Positions 7,294-17,352 are shown, numbered from the stretch's first letter. The stretch: 64,000 nucleotides of DNA from Hydrogenoanaerobacterium sp032017025 (GCF_032017025.1 NZ_DALZQO010000005.1:1-64000); one strand, 5' to 3'. The notes: generated by a model from the letters alone, not told the origin. A program made the numbers and translations.

Positions 7294-10200
7294 CTATTCC
7301 TTGCTTAATGCATAAAGTGTGGTTCTGATAATGTCGATAGGCTTTTCGTTTTTCGACATTTTCACCGTGATAGAAGGCTTGGTGCCTGCATTGATGTTTA
7401 CCTTGCTGCGCATCAAAGCCGCGAGGCTCGACATCTTTTTCAAATCAAGCTGGGTGGGGTAGAACACCATGCTCTCGTTCTTCTGCGAAATTTCGTAGAT
7501 ATGGTTGCGCGCCGCAATGTTGCGGATGAGTGCGACATCGATCAGCCCCTTAACGGCTTCCGGTGGGTCGCCGAAGCGGTCAATCAGTTCGTCGGTCACA
7601 TCCATGCTGTCCTCTTCGGTTTGAATTGCGGCAATTTTCTTGTAAATATCGATGCGCTGTGTGAGGTTGTCGATGTAATTTTCGGGGATATGCGCGCCGA
7701 TGCGGATATCGATGAGGCACTCGTCGCTGGAAACTTCGGGCGCTTCGCCGCGCTGCTCTACAACTGCCTGCGAAAGCAGTTTGAGGTACATATCATAACC
7801 CACCGCCTCCATATGCCCATGCTGGTTTGCGCCCAAAATGTTGCCCGCACCTCGAATTTCAAGGTCGCGCATGGCAATGCGAAAGCCCGAGCCGAAGGTA
7901 GTAAACTCCTTGATGGCGGAAAGCCGTTTGACGGCGATGTCGGTGAGCGCCTTGCCGCGCTTGAAGGTGAGGTAGGCATAGGCGCGGCGGTTGCTGCGCC
8001 CCACACGCCCGCGCAGCTGATAGAGCTGCGACAAACCAAAGCGGTCGGCATCCTCAATAATCAGCGTATTGCAGTTTGGTACATCCACGCCCGTTTCTAT
8101 AATCGTGGTGCATACCAAAATATCAATATCATGGTCAATCAGCTGCTGCCACACGTCGCTGAGCTGTTCCTCGCTCATTTTGCCATGCGCGGTGACAATG
8201 CGTGCGTCGGGCACCAGCTGTGCCAGCTTATACGCGCAGCTGTCGATGGATTCCACGCGGTTGTGCAGGTAAAACGCCTGCCCGCCGCGCCGCAGCTCTT
8301 TCTTCAGTGCCTCGGCGACAATGCCGTAGTCGTGCTCAATCACATAGGTTTGCACGGGGTGCCGGTCTTGCGGCGATTCCTCAATGGTAGACATATCGCG
8401 TATGCCGCTCATTGCCATATTCAACGTGCGCGGAATGGGTGTTGCCGAAAGGGTCAGCACATCTACGTTGTTGCGCAGCTCTTTAAAGCGTTCCTTATGC
8501 GCTACACCAAAGCGCTGCTCCTCGTCGATGATACACAGGCCGAGGTCTTTAAACGTAACGTCCTTTTGCAGCAGGCGGTGTGTACCAATGACAATATCCA
8601 CCTCGCCGCGCCGCAGCTTGCGGATGGTCTCCTCCTGCTGCTTGGGGGTACGAAAGCGCGAGAGCAGCTCGATGTTGATAGGGTAGCCCTGCATGCGGTC
8701 AACAAAGGTTTTGTAGTGCTGCCACGCAAGAATGGTGGTGGGCACCAGCACCGCGCATTGCTTTGCGTCCATGACGCATTTGAATGCACCGCGCAGTGCA
8801 ACCTCGGTTTTGCCAAAACCCACGTCACCGCAAAGCAGGCGGTCCATTGGTATGGTGCTTTCCATATCGTGCTTGATCTCCTCAATGCAGCGCAGCTGAT
8901 CGTCGGTTTCGTTGTAGGGGAAGCGCTCTTCAAATTCGCGCTGCCATTCGGTATCTTCTGAGAACGAGTAGCCCTTTACCGCCATGCGCTGTGCGTAAAG
9001 CGCAATCAGCTCTTTAGCCATATCGGCAACCGCCGCTTTAACGCGCTTGCGGGTGTTTTGCCACTCCACCGAGTTTAGCTTGTTCAGCCTAACGGTGCCG
9101 TCCTCTTTTGGTCCGATGTATTTCGAAACAAGATCGAGCTGCGTAACGGGTACGAATAGCGCGTCGGTACCCGCGTAGCGAATCTTGATGTAATCTTTGG
9201 TAACGCCGTGGATTTCGCGCTTGATAATGCCCTCGAACACGCCGATTCCGTGTGCCGTGTGCACCACAAGGTCGCCCACCGAAAGGTCGCTTAGGCTGCG
9301 GATGTGCTCGCCCGCCTTTTTTTTGCGCCGTTTGCGTGCTGAAAGTGGGCTTACCCCTGCCTTGGTGTGTGCAATCAGCGCAAAACGGCTATCGGGCAGC
9401 TCCAAGCCGCTCGACAAGCTGCCCTCTACAATGTAAACCGACGAGGGGCTGAATTCACTTACCTCTGTTACAATGGTGGGCAGAAGCTTGTGCTGGGTCA
9501 AATCATCCTTTAAAGCCGCGGCAGCCTTGGCAGTGCCCGCAAGCACCACACAGCAGTAGCCGCGGTCAAGGTAGCTGTCGAGGTCGTCATACAGCAGCGA
9601 AAGGTCACCGCTCCATGGCGAAAGCCCAATGCTGTTTACATTGATCAGGTCGCCCAAACGCAGGTCGGGTACGCTGCGCGCAAAGTTATCCAGCAGTACC
9701 GCCTCATTTTTCGCAAGCACCGAAAGCACGTCGGCGGGCTCTAAGGTGAAACGGTCGCAGCCTTTGAACAGCACGCCCTCCTCCAGCATCAGGCTGATGT
9801 CCTCATACAGCTGCCACATGCTGTTTTTGGCGGTTTCACGTGCGGTCACCAGCTCGCTTACAAACAGCATGGCATGGCGCATATAATCAAACAGCGTTGC
9901 GGGCGTGGGGTAGATGAGCGGCAGATATTTATCGAGGTTATTCAGCGAAAGCCCCGCATCCAGCCGCTCAATGTCGGCGGCGATCAGCTCTTTTGCCTTA
10001 ACACCGGCCTTACCCCGTAAAGCGGTAGATTTTTCGTTAAGCAGCTTGATCAGCCAGTCGGCGCTTTTATAAAGCGCCTCGCGCGCAGGCGTAATAAACG
10101 CGCGGTGCATCGTATCGGTGCGGCGCTGGGTGTCGACGTCAAACGCCGAGATGGTATCGATCTCATCCCCCCAGAACTCGGCACGCAGGGGGAAGGGGCT

Positions 10201-10752
10201 GTCCGGCGGGAAGAAATCGAGTATGCCGCCGCGCTGTGCAAACTGGCAAATTCCATCCACCTGGTCGCGCCGCTCGTAGCCTGCATGCACCAAACGCTGC
10301 ACCAAAACGGAAATATCATAGGTGCCGCCCGCCTCGAGCGTGAGGGTGTTCTCTTTGAGTACCGCCTCGGGCGGGATGTACTGCATCGCCGCTTCCATGC
10401 TTGCCACTACAACACGGCACTCACCGCGCATAATCTTACCCAGCGTGCTCAGGCGAGCGTGCTCATATTCACGGCTGCTGCCCTCAATATCACGAAACAC
10501 CAGCTCCCGTGCGGGGAACAGCAGCGCCGCGTCCTCTGCGCGCAAAAATGCATTGACGTCCTCTACCATGCGGTTGCCCGCTGCTTCGTCGGGGGTAATC
10601 ACCAGCACAGGCGAGGAATTTGATGCAGTCGCAACCAGAGCCGCCTTGTGAATGCCCGAAAGCCCGGTCATCTCCACAGGGGCTCTGCCGCTTTGCACAT
10701 CGTCCATCATGCGGCGGTATTCAGTTGTTGAGGCAATAATTTGATGAATCAT
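7294..10752 (-). CDS. mfd: Transcription-repair coupling factor Mfd
   Basis: Displaces RNA polymerase stalled at DNA lesions and recruits UvrA for nucleotide excision repair. It has the full 1152-residue length and expected order: UvrB-homology region at the N-terminus, RNA-polymerase-interacting CarD-like domain beginning around residue 487 (SVGDLVVHTAHGIGVFEG), and RecG-like translocase motor. The motor has Walker A GDVGFGKTE near 639 and DEEQ near 737, followed by the C-terminal TRCF domain. The ATG start lies eight bases past the pth stop with AGGTG as ribosome binding site, so the two are translated from one message. Part of the conserved glmU-prs-pth-mfd order of Firmicutes. Confidence 0.98.
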   Translation of the reverse strand: MIHQIIASTTEYRRMMDDVQSGRAPVEMTGLSGIHKAALVATASNSSPVLVITPDEAAGNRMVEDVNAFLRAEDAALLFPARELVFRDIEGSSREYEHARLSTLGKIMRGECRVVVASMEAAMQYIPPEAVLKENTLTLEAGGTYDISVLVQRLVHAGYERRDQVDGICQFAQRGGILDFFPPDSPFPLRAEFWGDEIDTISAFDVDTQRRTDTMHRAFITPAREALYKSADWLIKLLNEKSTALRGKAGVKAKELIAADIERLDAGLSLNNLDKYLPLIYPTPATLFDYMRHAMLFVSELVTARETAKNSMWQLYEDISLMLEEGVLFKGCDRFTLEPADVLSVLAKNEAVLLDNFARSVPDLRLGDLINVNSIGLSPWSGDLSLLYDDLDSYLDRGYCCVVLAGTAKAAAALKDDLTQHKLLPTIVTEVSEFSPSSVYIVEGSLSSGLELPDSRFALIAHTKAGVSPLSARKRRKKKAGEHIRSLSDLSVGDLVVHTAHGIGVFEGIIKREIHGVTKDYIKIRYAGTDALFVPVTQLDLVSKYIGPKEDGTVRLNKLNSVEWQNTRKRVKAAVADMAKELIALYAQRMAVKGYSFSEDTEWQREFEERFPYNETDDQLRCIEEIKHDMESTIPMDRLLCGDVGFGKTEVALRGAFKCVMDAKQCAVLVPTTILAWQHYKTFVDRMQGYPINIELLSRFRTPKQQEETIRKLRRGEVDIVIGTHRLLQKDVTFKDLGLCIIDEEQRFGVAHKERFKELRNNVDVLTLSATPIPRTLNMAMSGIRDMSTIEESPQDRHPVQTYVIEHDYGIVAEALKKELRRGGQAFYLHNRVESIDSCAYKLAQLVPDARIVTAHGKMSEEQLSDVWQQLIDHDIDILVCTTIIETGVDVPNCNTLIIEDADRFGLSQLYQLRGRVGRSNRRAYAYLTFKRGKALTDIAVKRLSAIKEFTTFGSGFRIAMRDLEIRGAGNILGANQHGHMEAVGYDMYLKLLSQAVVEQRGEAPEVSSDECLIDIRIGAHIPENYIDNLTQRIDIYKKIAAIQTEEDSMDVTDELIDRFGDPPEAVKGLIDVALIRNIAARNHIYEISQKNESMVFYPTQLDLKKMSSLAALMRSKVNINAGTKPSITVKMSKNEKPIDIIRTTLYALSKE

Positions 10753-10759
10753 AATGCAC

Positions 10760-11395
10760 CTATCGATTATAGTCGTTCATCGCGGTGTCTATGTGACCCC
10801 CGATGATTTTTGTTATCATGTCCAATGTATTGTCAAAAATAGGGTTGAGTGCCTCAAAATCCTTTTCGCTAAAACGGCTGAGCACCCAGTCGGCAAGGTC
10901 GTAGTCGGGGTGTGGCTTTTTTCCAACACCAATCTTGATGCGGGGAAAATCGTCTTTCCCCAGCAGATAGATGATATTTTTGATGCCGTTGTGCCCGCCG
11001 TCGCTGCCTTTGCGGCGAATGCGCACACCGCCAACATCCAGTGAAATATCGTCGAACAGTACAATAATATGCTCACTTGGCACCTTATGAAACTGTGCTG
11101 CGTCGCGCACCGCCTCACCCGAATTGTTCATAAAGGTGGACGGTTTGAGGAACAGCACACGGTGCCCTGCAACCATGGCTTCGCCGGTAAGGCTTTTGAA
11201 CTTCAGCCGGTCAACCGAAAAACCCAGCTTGCGGGCAATGCGGTCAACCGCTAAAAAACCGGCGTTGTGGCGGGTGCTTTCGTACTTTGCACCGGGGTTT
11301 CCCAGCCCCACCACAATGTATTCTACCTGCCCAGTAGGCGCCCCCCCGGCAGAATGTTTTTTCAGTTTGTCCAGTTGTGCGAAAATATCAATCAT
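10760..11395 (-). CDS. pth: Peptidyl-tRNA hydrolase
   Basis: Releases tRNA from peptidyl-tRNA that dropped off the ribosome. The body starts with VGLGNPGAKYESTRHNAGF, holding the catalytic His at residue 43, with the asparagine of FMNNSG at about 90-91 and Asp in LFDDISLD at about 115. The first 24 residues (MIDIFAQLDKLKK...) are an N-terminal extension relative to typical 190-residue Pth proteins. I keep it because GGAGG lies at good distance before ATG 11395. It sits between prs and mfd on the same strand. Confidence 0.97.
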   Translation of the reverse strand: MIDIFAQLDKLKKHSAGGAPTGQVEYIVVGLGNPGAKYESTRHNAGFLAVDRIARKLGFSVDRLKFKSLTGEAMVAGHRVLFLKPSTFMNNSGEAVRDAAQFHKVPSEHIIVLFDDISLDVGGVRIRRKGSDGGHNGIKNIIYLLGKDDFPRIKIGVGKKPHPDYDLADWVLSRFSEKDFEALNPIFDNTLDMITKIIGGHIDTAMNDYNR

Positions 11396-11480
11396 AAGGG
11401 ACCTCCTCTAACAGCAAACAATGGCGGGACAGCAGCGCTGCCCCACCCGTCTGGTAGCTGATATGTAGTTGTATGGGCGA

Positions 11481-12440
11481 TTAAACAAAGAGGGGGGAGA
11501 TAGGTTTGTCGGCGTAGATACGCTCGATTGCCTCGGCGAATACAGGGCCAACAGGCAGTACAATAATTTTATCACTTTTTTTCTCCTCCGGCAGGGGGAT
11601 GGTGTCGAGAATTGCGATACGCTTGATACAGCTTTTTTCAATGCGCTCAATGGCAGGGCCCGAAAGCACGCCGTGCGTTGCACAGGCGTACACGCGCCGT
11701 GCGCCGCCCACCTGCATAACCGCTTCGGCACCGTTGCACAGGGTGCCCGCTGTATCAATCAAATCGTCCACGATGATGGCAATTTTGCCCTTGACATCGC
11801 CGATGATGTTCATGACTTCGCACACATTTGCTTTGGGGCGGCGCTTGTCGATAATAGCAAGCGGTGCTTCAAGCTTTTCGGCAAATTTGCGTGCACGTCC
11901 TACCGAGCCGAGGTCGGGTGAGACCACCACAATCTCGTCTTTTTTATCTTTGTATTTCTCTACATAATAGGGTGCCAGCAGCGGCACGCCCAGCAGATGA
12001 TCCACCGGAATATTAAAGAAGCCTTGAATCTGCGGTGCATGAAGGTCCATGGTCAGCACACGGTCGGCGCCCGCGGCGGCAATCATATCCGCTACCAGCT
12101 TGGCGGTGATTGGATCACGCGATTTCGCCTTTCTGTCCTGCCTGGCGTAGCCGTAATAGGGGATGACCGCAGTAATGCGCCCTGCCGATGCACGTTTGAA
12201 CGCATCAATCATGATCAGCAGCTCCATCAGGTTGTTGTTGACCGGCTGGCAGGTGGATTGAAGCACAAATACGTCCGAGCCGCGCACCGATTCATGAATC
12301 GAAACCGCAATTTCTCCATCCGAAAAGGTGCCGACATCACATCTGCCCAAAGGCAGCCCGAGCCCCTTTGCAATGGCTTCAGCTACGCGGGGGTTGGAAT
12401 TGGCCGTGAAGATTTTAATATCCTTGCCGTGAAGATTCAT
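11481..12440 (-). CDS. prs: Ribose-phosphate pyrophosphokinase (PRPP synthetase)
   Basis: Makes PRPP from ribose 5-phosphate and ATP for nucleotide, histidine and tryptophan synthesis. It carries the class I signature VDDLIDTAGTL (PRPP binding), the DLHAPQIQGFF signature region and the RQDRK flexible loop. With the start at ATG 12440 (AGGGAG ribosome binding site upstream) the protein is 319 residues, the usual family length; an in-frame ATG 13 codons earlier would add an atypical lysine-rich tail overlapping the ribosome binding site. Lies 57 bases after glmU, which also draws on the sugar-phosphate pool. Confidence 0.97.
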   Translation of the reverse strand: MNLHGKDIKIFTANSNPRVAEAIAKGLGLPLGRCDVGTFSDGEIAVSIHESVRGSDVFVLQSTCQPVNNNLMELLIMIDAFKRASAGRITAVIPYYGYARQDRKAKSRDPITAKLVADMIAAAGADRVLTMDLHAPQIQGFFNIPVDHLLGVPLLAPYYVEKYKDKKDEIVVVSPDLGSVGRARKFAEKLEAPLAIIDKRRPKANVCEVMNIIGDVKGKIAIIVDDLIDTAGTLCNGAEAVMQVGGARRVYACATHGVLSGPAIERIEKSCIKRIAILDTIPLPEEKKSDKIIVLPVGPVFAEAIERIYADKPISPLFV

Positions 12441-12497
12441 GTTGGTGTTCTCCCTCTTTTTATTTGGCTTTTGGCTCATAACGCCAAAAACAAACGT

Positions 12498-13862
12498 CTA
12501 TTCAATGCCCTTCCACTTCTCTTTATTCACCTGCCGTGCACGCGCGATGGAAAGTGCATGTTTGGGTACATTTTCGGTGATGGTGGAACCCGCGGCGACG
12601 TAGGCGCCCTCCTCCACCGTAACAGGTGCAACCAAATTGGTGTTGCACCCGATAAAAGCATTGTCCTCCACGGTGGTGCGGTGCTTGCGCTTACCATCGT
12701 AATTGCAGGTGATAATTCCGCCGCCCATATTGACATTCTGCCCCAAATCGGTGTCGCCGATGTAGGAGAGATGTGCGATGGAGGTTTTTTCACCGATGGT
12801 GGAGTTTTTCAGCTCGACGAAATCGCCGATCTTGGCATTGTCCTCAATTTTACAGTGGGGACGGACATAACTGAACGGACCGACGCGCACACCACTGCCC
12901 ACCTCCGAGTCAAACAGCTGAGAGGCGTTGATAACGGTGTTGTCGCCGATCACGCAATTTTCAATCATAGTATTGGGGCCAATGGTACACCCCTTGCCGA
13001 TGGTGACACTGCCGCGCAGAATGGTGTTTGGCAGAATGCGGGTATCAGCACCGATTTGGACACCATTTGCTATTATAACACCGTCTGTCAAGAGAAGTTC
13101 CACGCCGTCAGCCAGAGCGGTATCGATATTTTTCATCCGGGCAACCTCGTTGAGGCGTAAAAGCCCTGCACGGTCATTTGCGCCCAGAATGACATCGGGG
13201 TCTTCCGCCTTGTAGCCGCCGATGGGCAGCCCTTTTTTGGAGGCATACGAAACGGAATCGGTGAGGTAATATTCACCCTGCTTGTTGTTGGTGGTAAAAC
13301 TCTCCATCGCCTGCATCAAAAAATCGATATTAAACCAATAGCCGCCCGAGTTTACCTCACGAATCGGTGCCGTGGCGCTGTCGGTGTCGGTTTGTTCCAC
13401 GATGCCACTCACGTGGCCGTTCATTGCGTCACGTACAATACGCCCATAGCCAAACGGGTTTTGCAGCTCGGCCGTGATAACCGTCATTGCATAGCCGCCG
13501 CTTTTGTGGTGCTGATACGAGCGTGAAATTACCTCTGCGCTCATAAACGGTGCGTCGCCGCACAGCACAATGCAGTCCTCGCCCTTATGGCGTGCTAAAA
13601 ACTCCTTCGCCTGCATGACTGCGTGGCCTGTACCGCGCCGCTCGTACTGAATGGCAATCTCAGCGGAGGGAACGGCCTTTTGCACCTCGTCCGATTGATC
13701 CGAACAAACCAGGCACAGCTCACCGATTCCCGCTTCGTTTAATGCATCTGCAATCCAGTTCACCATAGGCTGAAACAAAACTTCGCACAGCACCTTTGGC
13801 TTTTGAGATTTCATTCGTTTTCCGTCACCTGCGCACAATACCACCGCGCATACCTTTTGCAA
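12498..13862 (-). CDS. glmU: Bifunctional GlmU, UDP-GlcNAc synthesis
   Basis: Acetylates glucosamine 1-phosphate and then transfers UMP to give UDP-N-acetylglucosamine, the peptidoglycan precursor. The N-terminal uridylyltransferase domain shows the nucleotide-binding LCAGDGKRMKSQKPK near the start and the C-terminal half is a left-handed beta-helix made of hexapeptide repeats (IGADTRILPNTILRG onward). The 454-residue length is standard. I prefer TTG 13862 as start because AAGGTG lies nine bases before it; a GTG three codons upstream (13871) is too close to that site. First gene of the glmU-prs-pth-mfd run. Confidence 0.95.
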   Translation of the reverse strand: MQKVCAVVLCAGDGKRMKSQKPKVLCEVLFQPMVNWIADALNEAGIGELCLVCSDQSDEVQKAVPSAEIAIQYERRGTGHAVMQAKEFLARHKGEDCIVLCGDAPFMSAEVISRSYQHHKSGGYAMTVITAELQNPFGYGRIVRDAMNGHVSGIVEQTDTDSATAPIREVNSGGYWFNIDFLMQAMESFTTNNKQGEYYLTDSVSYASKKGLPIGGYKAEDPDVILGANDRAGLLRLNEVARMKNIDTALADGVELLLTDGVIIANGVQIGADTRILPNTILRGSVTIGKGCTIGPNTMIENCVIGDNTVINASQLFDSEVGSGVRVGPFSYVRPHCKIEDNAKIGDFVELKNSTIGEKTSIAHLSYIGDTDLGQNVNMGGGIITCNYDGKRKHRTTVEDNAFIGCNTNLVAPVTVEEGAYVAAGSTITENVPKHALSIARARQVNKEKWKGIE

Positions 13863-14045
13863 ATATATCACACACCTTGTTAATTTTTAATTTCGAGCTG
13901 ATTATTTTTGGAAGAAACAGTCAATTTATTCTATGTGCTTCCACCCTTATTATTGCAATTTTTATTAGTATTTTCAAGTGTCTGCGGGTTAAATCACAGA
14001 ATATTGTTAAAATAAATGAAAATACAAAAATTTTTGAAGTTTCTG

Positions 14046-14074
14046 TGGAAAATGCCTATAAGATTTGCTATAAT
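14046..14074 (+). promoter_or_regulatory. Extended -10 promoter of ppdK
   Basis: TGC-TATAAT at 14066-14074 with a TGGAAA -35-like element 17 bases upstream. The transcript would carry a leader of about 115 bases. The remaining glmU-ppdK intergenic sequence (13863-14198) is AT-rich and shows no gene. Confidence 0.65.
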
Positions 14075-14080
14075 TAGAAT

Positions 14081-14102
14081 ACACCTATTTATAAGTAGGT
14101 GT
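14081..14102 (+). promoter_or_regulatory. Hairpin/dyad at the ppdK transcription start
   Basis: A 7-bp dyad, acaccta (14081-14087) and taggtgt (14096-14102), lies exactly where transcription should begin. It could be an operator or a 5' stabilising hairpin; the sequence alone does not decide. Confidence 0.4.
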
Positions 14103-14198
14103 ATGTCATTGTGCGGAAAAAGATTTTAACCCATTTTTTGTTATGGGTTTGAAATTTTTCATATAAATAGTTAAATAAAATTCAGGAGGTAGATTACA

Positions 14199-16829
14199 AT
14201 GGGAAAAAAATTCGTATACCTATTCTCCGAGGGCGACGGCTCCATGAGAGAGCTCCTCGGCGGTAAAGGCGCAAACCTTGCAGAGATGACAAAGCTTGGC
14301 ATGCCGGTTCCACAGGGCTTCATAGTAACCACAGAGGCTTGCACACAGTATTACGCTGACGGCGAGAAGATCAACGATGAGATCCAAGCTGAGATTTACA
14401 AAAGCATGGAGGCACTCGAGAAAATCGCAGGCAAAAAATTCGGCGATATGGAGGACCCCCTGCTTGTTTCCGTTCGTTCCGGCTCCAGAGCTTCTATGCC
14501 CGGTATGATGGACACCATCTTGAACCTTGGTCTTAACGACGAGGTTGTTGAGGTTATGGCGAAGAAAACCAATAACCCTCGTTTTGCTTACGATTCCTAC
14601 CGTCGTTTTATCCAGATGTATTCTGACGTTGTTATGGAAGTCGGCAAAAAATACTTCGAAGAGCTCATCGACGAGATGAAAGAGAAAAAAGGCGTGACTC
14701 TGGATACCGACCTGACCGCTGAGGACCTGAAAGAGCTTGCAAACCAGTTCAAAGCTGAGTTTAAAGCGAAAAAAGGTTTTGACTTCCCGTCTGACCCCAA
14801 AGAGCAGCTGATGGGTGCTATCATGGCTGTTTTCCGTTCTTGGGACAACCCCCGTGCAATCTACTACAGAAGAATGAACGATATCCCTTCCTCTTGGGGT
14901 ACCGCTGTTAACATTCAGATGATGGTATTCGGTAACACAGGCGATGACTCCGGTACCGGTGTTGCGTTTACCCGTAACCCTGCAACCGGCGAGAATAAAC
15001 TGTTTGGTGAATTTTTGCTGAACGCACAGGGCGAGGACGTTGTTGCAGGTGTTCGTACACCCGAAACCATTGATCACCTGAAGGATGTTATGCCTGAGGC
15101 ATACGAGCAGTTTGTTGAGATTTGCGGCAGACTGGAAAACCACTACAGAGATATGCAGGACATGGAGTTCACCATCGAAAACAGAAAACTCTATATGCTG
15201 CAAACCAGAAACGGTAAACGTACCGCTGCTGCTGCTTTGAAGATCGCTTGCGACCTTGTTGACGAGAAAAAGATTTCCGAAAAAGAAGCAGTTATGATGA
15301 TTGACCCGAAACAGCTCGACGCTCTGCTGCATCCTCAGTTCGATGCAAAAGCACTGAAGGCTGCGAAACCCATCGGTTCCGCTCTTCCTGCTTCTCCGGG
15401 CGCTGCTTGCGGTCGCGTTGTATTCACCGCTGCTGACGCTGTTGAGTGGCACGAAAAAGGTGAGAAGGTTATTCTTACTCGTCTCGAGACCTCTCCTGAG
15501 GACATTGCCGGTATGCACGTTGCACAGGGTATTTTGACCGTTCGCGGCGGTATGACCTCTCACGCTGCTGTTGTTGCTCGTGGTATGGGTACCTGCTGTG
15601 TATCTGGCTGCGGCGAGATCAAAATGAACGAAGAGACGAAAAGCTTTACTCTCGACGGCAAAACCTACAACGAGGGCGACTACATTTCTCTCGACGGTTC
15701 TACCGGTAACATCTATGGTGAAGCTATCCCCACTGTTGAAGCTACAATTTCCGGTGACTTTGAGCGCCTGATGGGCTGGGCTGACCAGTACAGAACCCTT
15801 GATGTCCGCACCAACGCAGACACACCGGCAGACGCTATGCAGGCAATCAAGTTTGGCGCACAGGGCATTGGTCTGACAAGAACCGAGCACATGTTCTTTG
15901 ACAGCGACAGAATTCCTGCCATGAGAGAGATGATCGTCTCTAAAAACGAGACACAGAGAAGAACCGCTTTGGCAAAACTTCTGCCGATGCAGAGAGGCGA
16001 CTTCGAGGGCATCTACGAGGCAATGCAGGGCATGCCTGTAACCATCCGTTTCCTCGATCCTCCGCTGCATGAGTTCCTGCCCACCGCTGAGGCAGATATC
16101 GTTGCACTGGCAAAAGAGATGGGTCTTGAGGTTGCTGATCTCAAAGCTACCATTTCTTCTCTGCACGAGTTTAACCCGATGATGGGCCACCGCGGCTGCC
16201 GTCTGGCTGTTTCCTATCCGGAAATTGCTGAGATGCAGACACAGGCTGTTATCGAGGCTGCAATCAACGTTCAGAAAAAACATCCCGAGTGGAAAATTGT
16301 TCCCGAGATCATGATTCCGCTGGTTGGCGAAATCAAAGAGCTCGCTTATGTAAAAGAAGTTGTAGTGAAAACAGCCGATGCTGTAATTGCAGCTGCCGGT
16401 TCTGATATCCACTACAAAGTTGGTACCATGATCGAGATCCCACGTGCTTGCATCACCGCAGACGAGATCGCGAAAGAGGCTGACTTCTTCTCCTTCGGCA
16501 CCAACGACCTCACCCAGATGACCTTCGGCTTTAGCCGTGACGATGCCGGCGCATTCCTCGGCTCTTACTACGACAAGAAGATCTACGAGCAGGATCCGTT
16601 CGCTCGTCTGGATCAAAAAGGCGTAGGCAAGCTGGTTGAGACGGCTGTGAAACTTGGCAGACAGGCCCGCCCCGACATTAAACTGGGCATTTGCGGCGAG
16701 CACGGCGGCGATCCTTCGTCCGTTGAGTTCTGCCACAGAACAGGTCTCTCCTATGTTTCCTGCTCACCGTTCCGCGTTCCTATCGCTCGTTTGGCTGCTG
16801 CTCAGGCTGCAATCAAAGACGAGAAATAA
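14199..16829 (+). CDS. ppdK: Pyruvate, phosphate dikinase
   Basis: Interconverts pyruvate + ATP + phosphate and phosphoenolpyruvate + AMP + pyrophosphate; in anaerobes it replaces or complements pyruvate kinase and saves energy in glycolysis. It is 876 residues with the N-terminal nucleotide-binding domain (GGKGANLAEM near residue 22), the swivelling phosphohistidine domain with GGMTSHAAVVARGMG (catalytic His455) and the C-terminal PEP-binding TIM barrel with catalytic Cys832 in GICGEHGGDP. Ribosome binding site AGGAGGT precedes the ATG. The codon choice is strongly biased (GCT, GTT, CGT, frequent in highly expressed genes) unlike its neighbours. Monocistronic. Confidence 0.98.
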   Translation: MGKKFVYLFSEGDGSMRELLGGKGANLAEMTKLGMPVPQGFIVTTEACTQYYADGEKINDEIQAEIYKSMEALEKIAGKKFGDMEDPLLVSVRSGSRASMPGMMDTILNLGLNDEVVEVMAKKTNNPRFAYDSYRRFIQMYSDVVMEVGKKYFEELIDEMKEKKGVTLDTDLTAEDLKELANQFKAEFKAKKGFDFPSDPKEQLMGAIMAVFRSWDNPRAIYYRRMNDIPSSWGTAVNIQMMVFGNTGDDSGTGVAFTRNPATGENKLFGEFLLNAQGEDVVAGVRTPETIDHLKDVMPEAYEQFVEICGRLENHYRDMQDMEFTIENRKLYMLQTRNGKRTAAAALKIACDLVDEKKISEKEAVMMIDPKQLDALLHPQFDAKALKAAKPIGSALPASPGAACGRVVFTAADAVEWHEKGEKVILTRLETSPEDIAGMHVAQGILTVRGGMTSHAAVVARGMGTCCVSGCGEIKMNEETKSFTLDGKTYNEGDYISLDGSTGNIYGEAIPTVEATISGDFERLMGWADQYRTLDVRTNADTPADAMQAIKFGAQGIGLTRTEHMFFDSDRIPAMREMIVSKNETQRRTALAKLLPMQRGDFEGIYEAMQGMPVTIRFLDPPLHEFLPTAEADIVALAKEMGLEVADLKATISSLHEFNPMMGHRGCRLAVSYPEIAEMQTQAVIEAAINVQKKHPEWKIVPEIMIPLVGEIKELAYVKEVVVKTADAVIAAAGSDIHYKVGTMIEIPRACITADEIAKEADFFSFGTNDLTQMTFGFSRDDAGAFLGSYYDKKIYEQDPFARLDQKGVGKLVETAVKLGRQARPDIKLGICGEHGGDPSSVEFCHRTGLSYVSCSPFRVPIARLAAAQAAIKDEK

Positions 16830-16875
16830 GCCGGTAACACCGACGTATTTCTAAGACGTAGTCTTAAACGTGATA

Positions 16876-16906
16876 AAAGACCATCCTCCGCAGGGGGATG
16901 GTCTTT
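16876..16906 (+). terminator. Terminator of ppdK
   Basis: An 11-bp stem (16876-16886 with 16896-16906) followed by TTTTT, 46 bases past the ppdK stop codon. Confidence 0.88.
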
Positions 16907-16930
16907 TTTATACACCTTTTCACTTTTGGG

Positions 16931-16960
16931 TCAACATTTTGGGCCTTTCTATGCTATAAT
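16931..16960 (+). promoter_or_regulatory. Extended -10 promoter of the Smr-domain gene
   Basis: TCAACA and TATAAT with an 18-bp spacer; TGC precedes the -10. It is 32 bases upstream of the Smr gene start and directly after the ppdK terminator. Confidence 0.65.
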
Positions 16961-16991
16961 AAAAGCTAGGAAGCAGAAAGGTGGAATTGCA

Positions 16992-17336
16992 ATGGCGGGA
17001 TGTCAAGTCATTAACATAGAAAGCGGTATGCCTACCGTGGATGTGGCACGAACAAGGCTGAGCCAGGGGCTGCGCAGTGCAAAGGCAGCGGGGTACACTG
17101 TGGCAAAGGTGATTCACGGTTACGGCTCCAGCGGCAAGGGCGGCGCAATCAAAACCGATGTACAGCGTACCTTGCAGCAAAAGCGTGCGTCCGGGCAGAT
17201 TAAGGCATTTGTGCGGGGCGAGGATTTTTCACCGTTTGACGCATCTGCTCGCCTAATTGTGGAACGCTGCCCACAGATGGCGCGTGACATTGACTACAAC
17301 CGCCAGAACCACGGTGTAACAATCGTACTGCTATAG
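16992..17336 (+). CDS. Smr-domain protein
   Basis: A 114-residue stand-alone Smr domain (small MutS-related). VIHGYGSSGKGGAIK at about residues 44-58 contains the H-G-x-G signature of the family, related to the nuclease domain at the C-terminus of MutS2. Stand-alone versions are thought to act on nucleic acids, but this member's target is unknown. The start is ATG 16992, with AGGTGG nine bases before it; earlier in-frame codons lie upstream of the promoter -10. It is followed 16 bases later by the DUF3810 gene, with which it probably forms a two-gene operon. Confidence 0.85.
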   Translation: MAGCQVINIESGMPTVDVARTRLSQGLRSAKAAGYTVAKVIHGYGSSGKGGAIKTDVQRTLQQKRASGQIKAFVRGEDFSPFDASARLIVERCPQMARDIDYNRQNHGVTIVLL

Positions 17337-17352
17337 TGCTAGGGGGGACCGT

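Noticed and set aside
7501..8961. Open frame of 486 codons opposite mfd
   Set aside because: Antisense shadow of a conserved gene, no ribosome binding site or domain.
11997..13160. Open frame of 387 codons opposite prs and glmU
   Set aside because: Spans two real genes on the other strand; no support as a protein.
14220..16736. Open frame of 838 codons on the strand opposite ppdK
   Set aside because: It mirrors ppdK, whose strong codon bias avoids stops on the other strand. No ribosome binding site, promoter or recognisable domain was seen.
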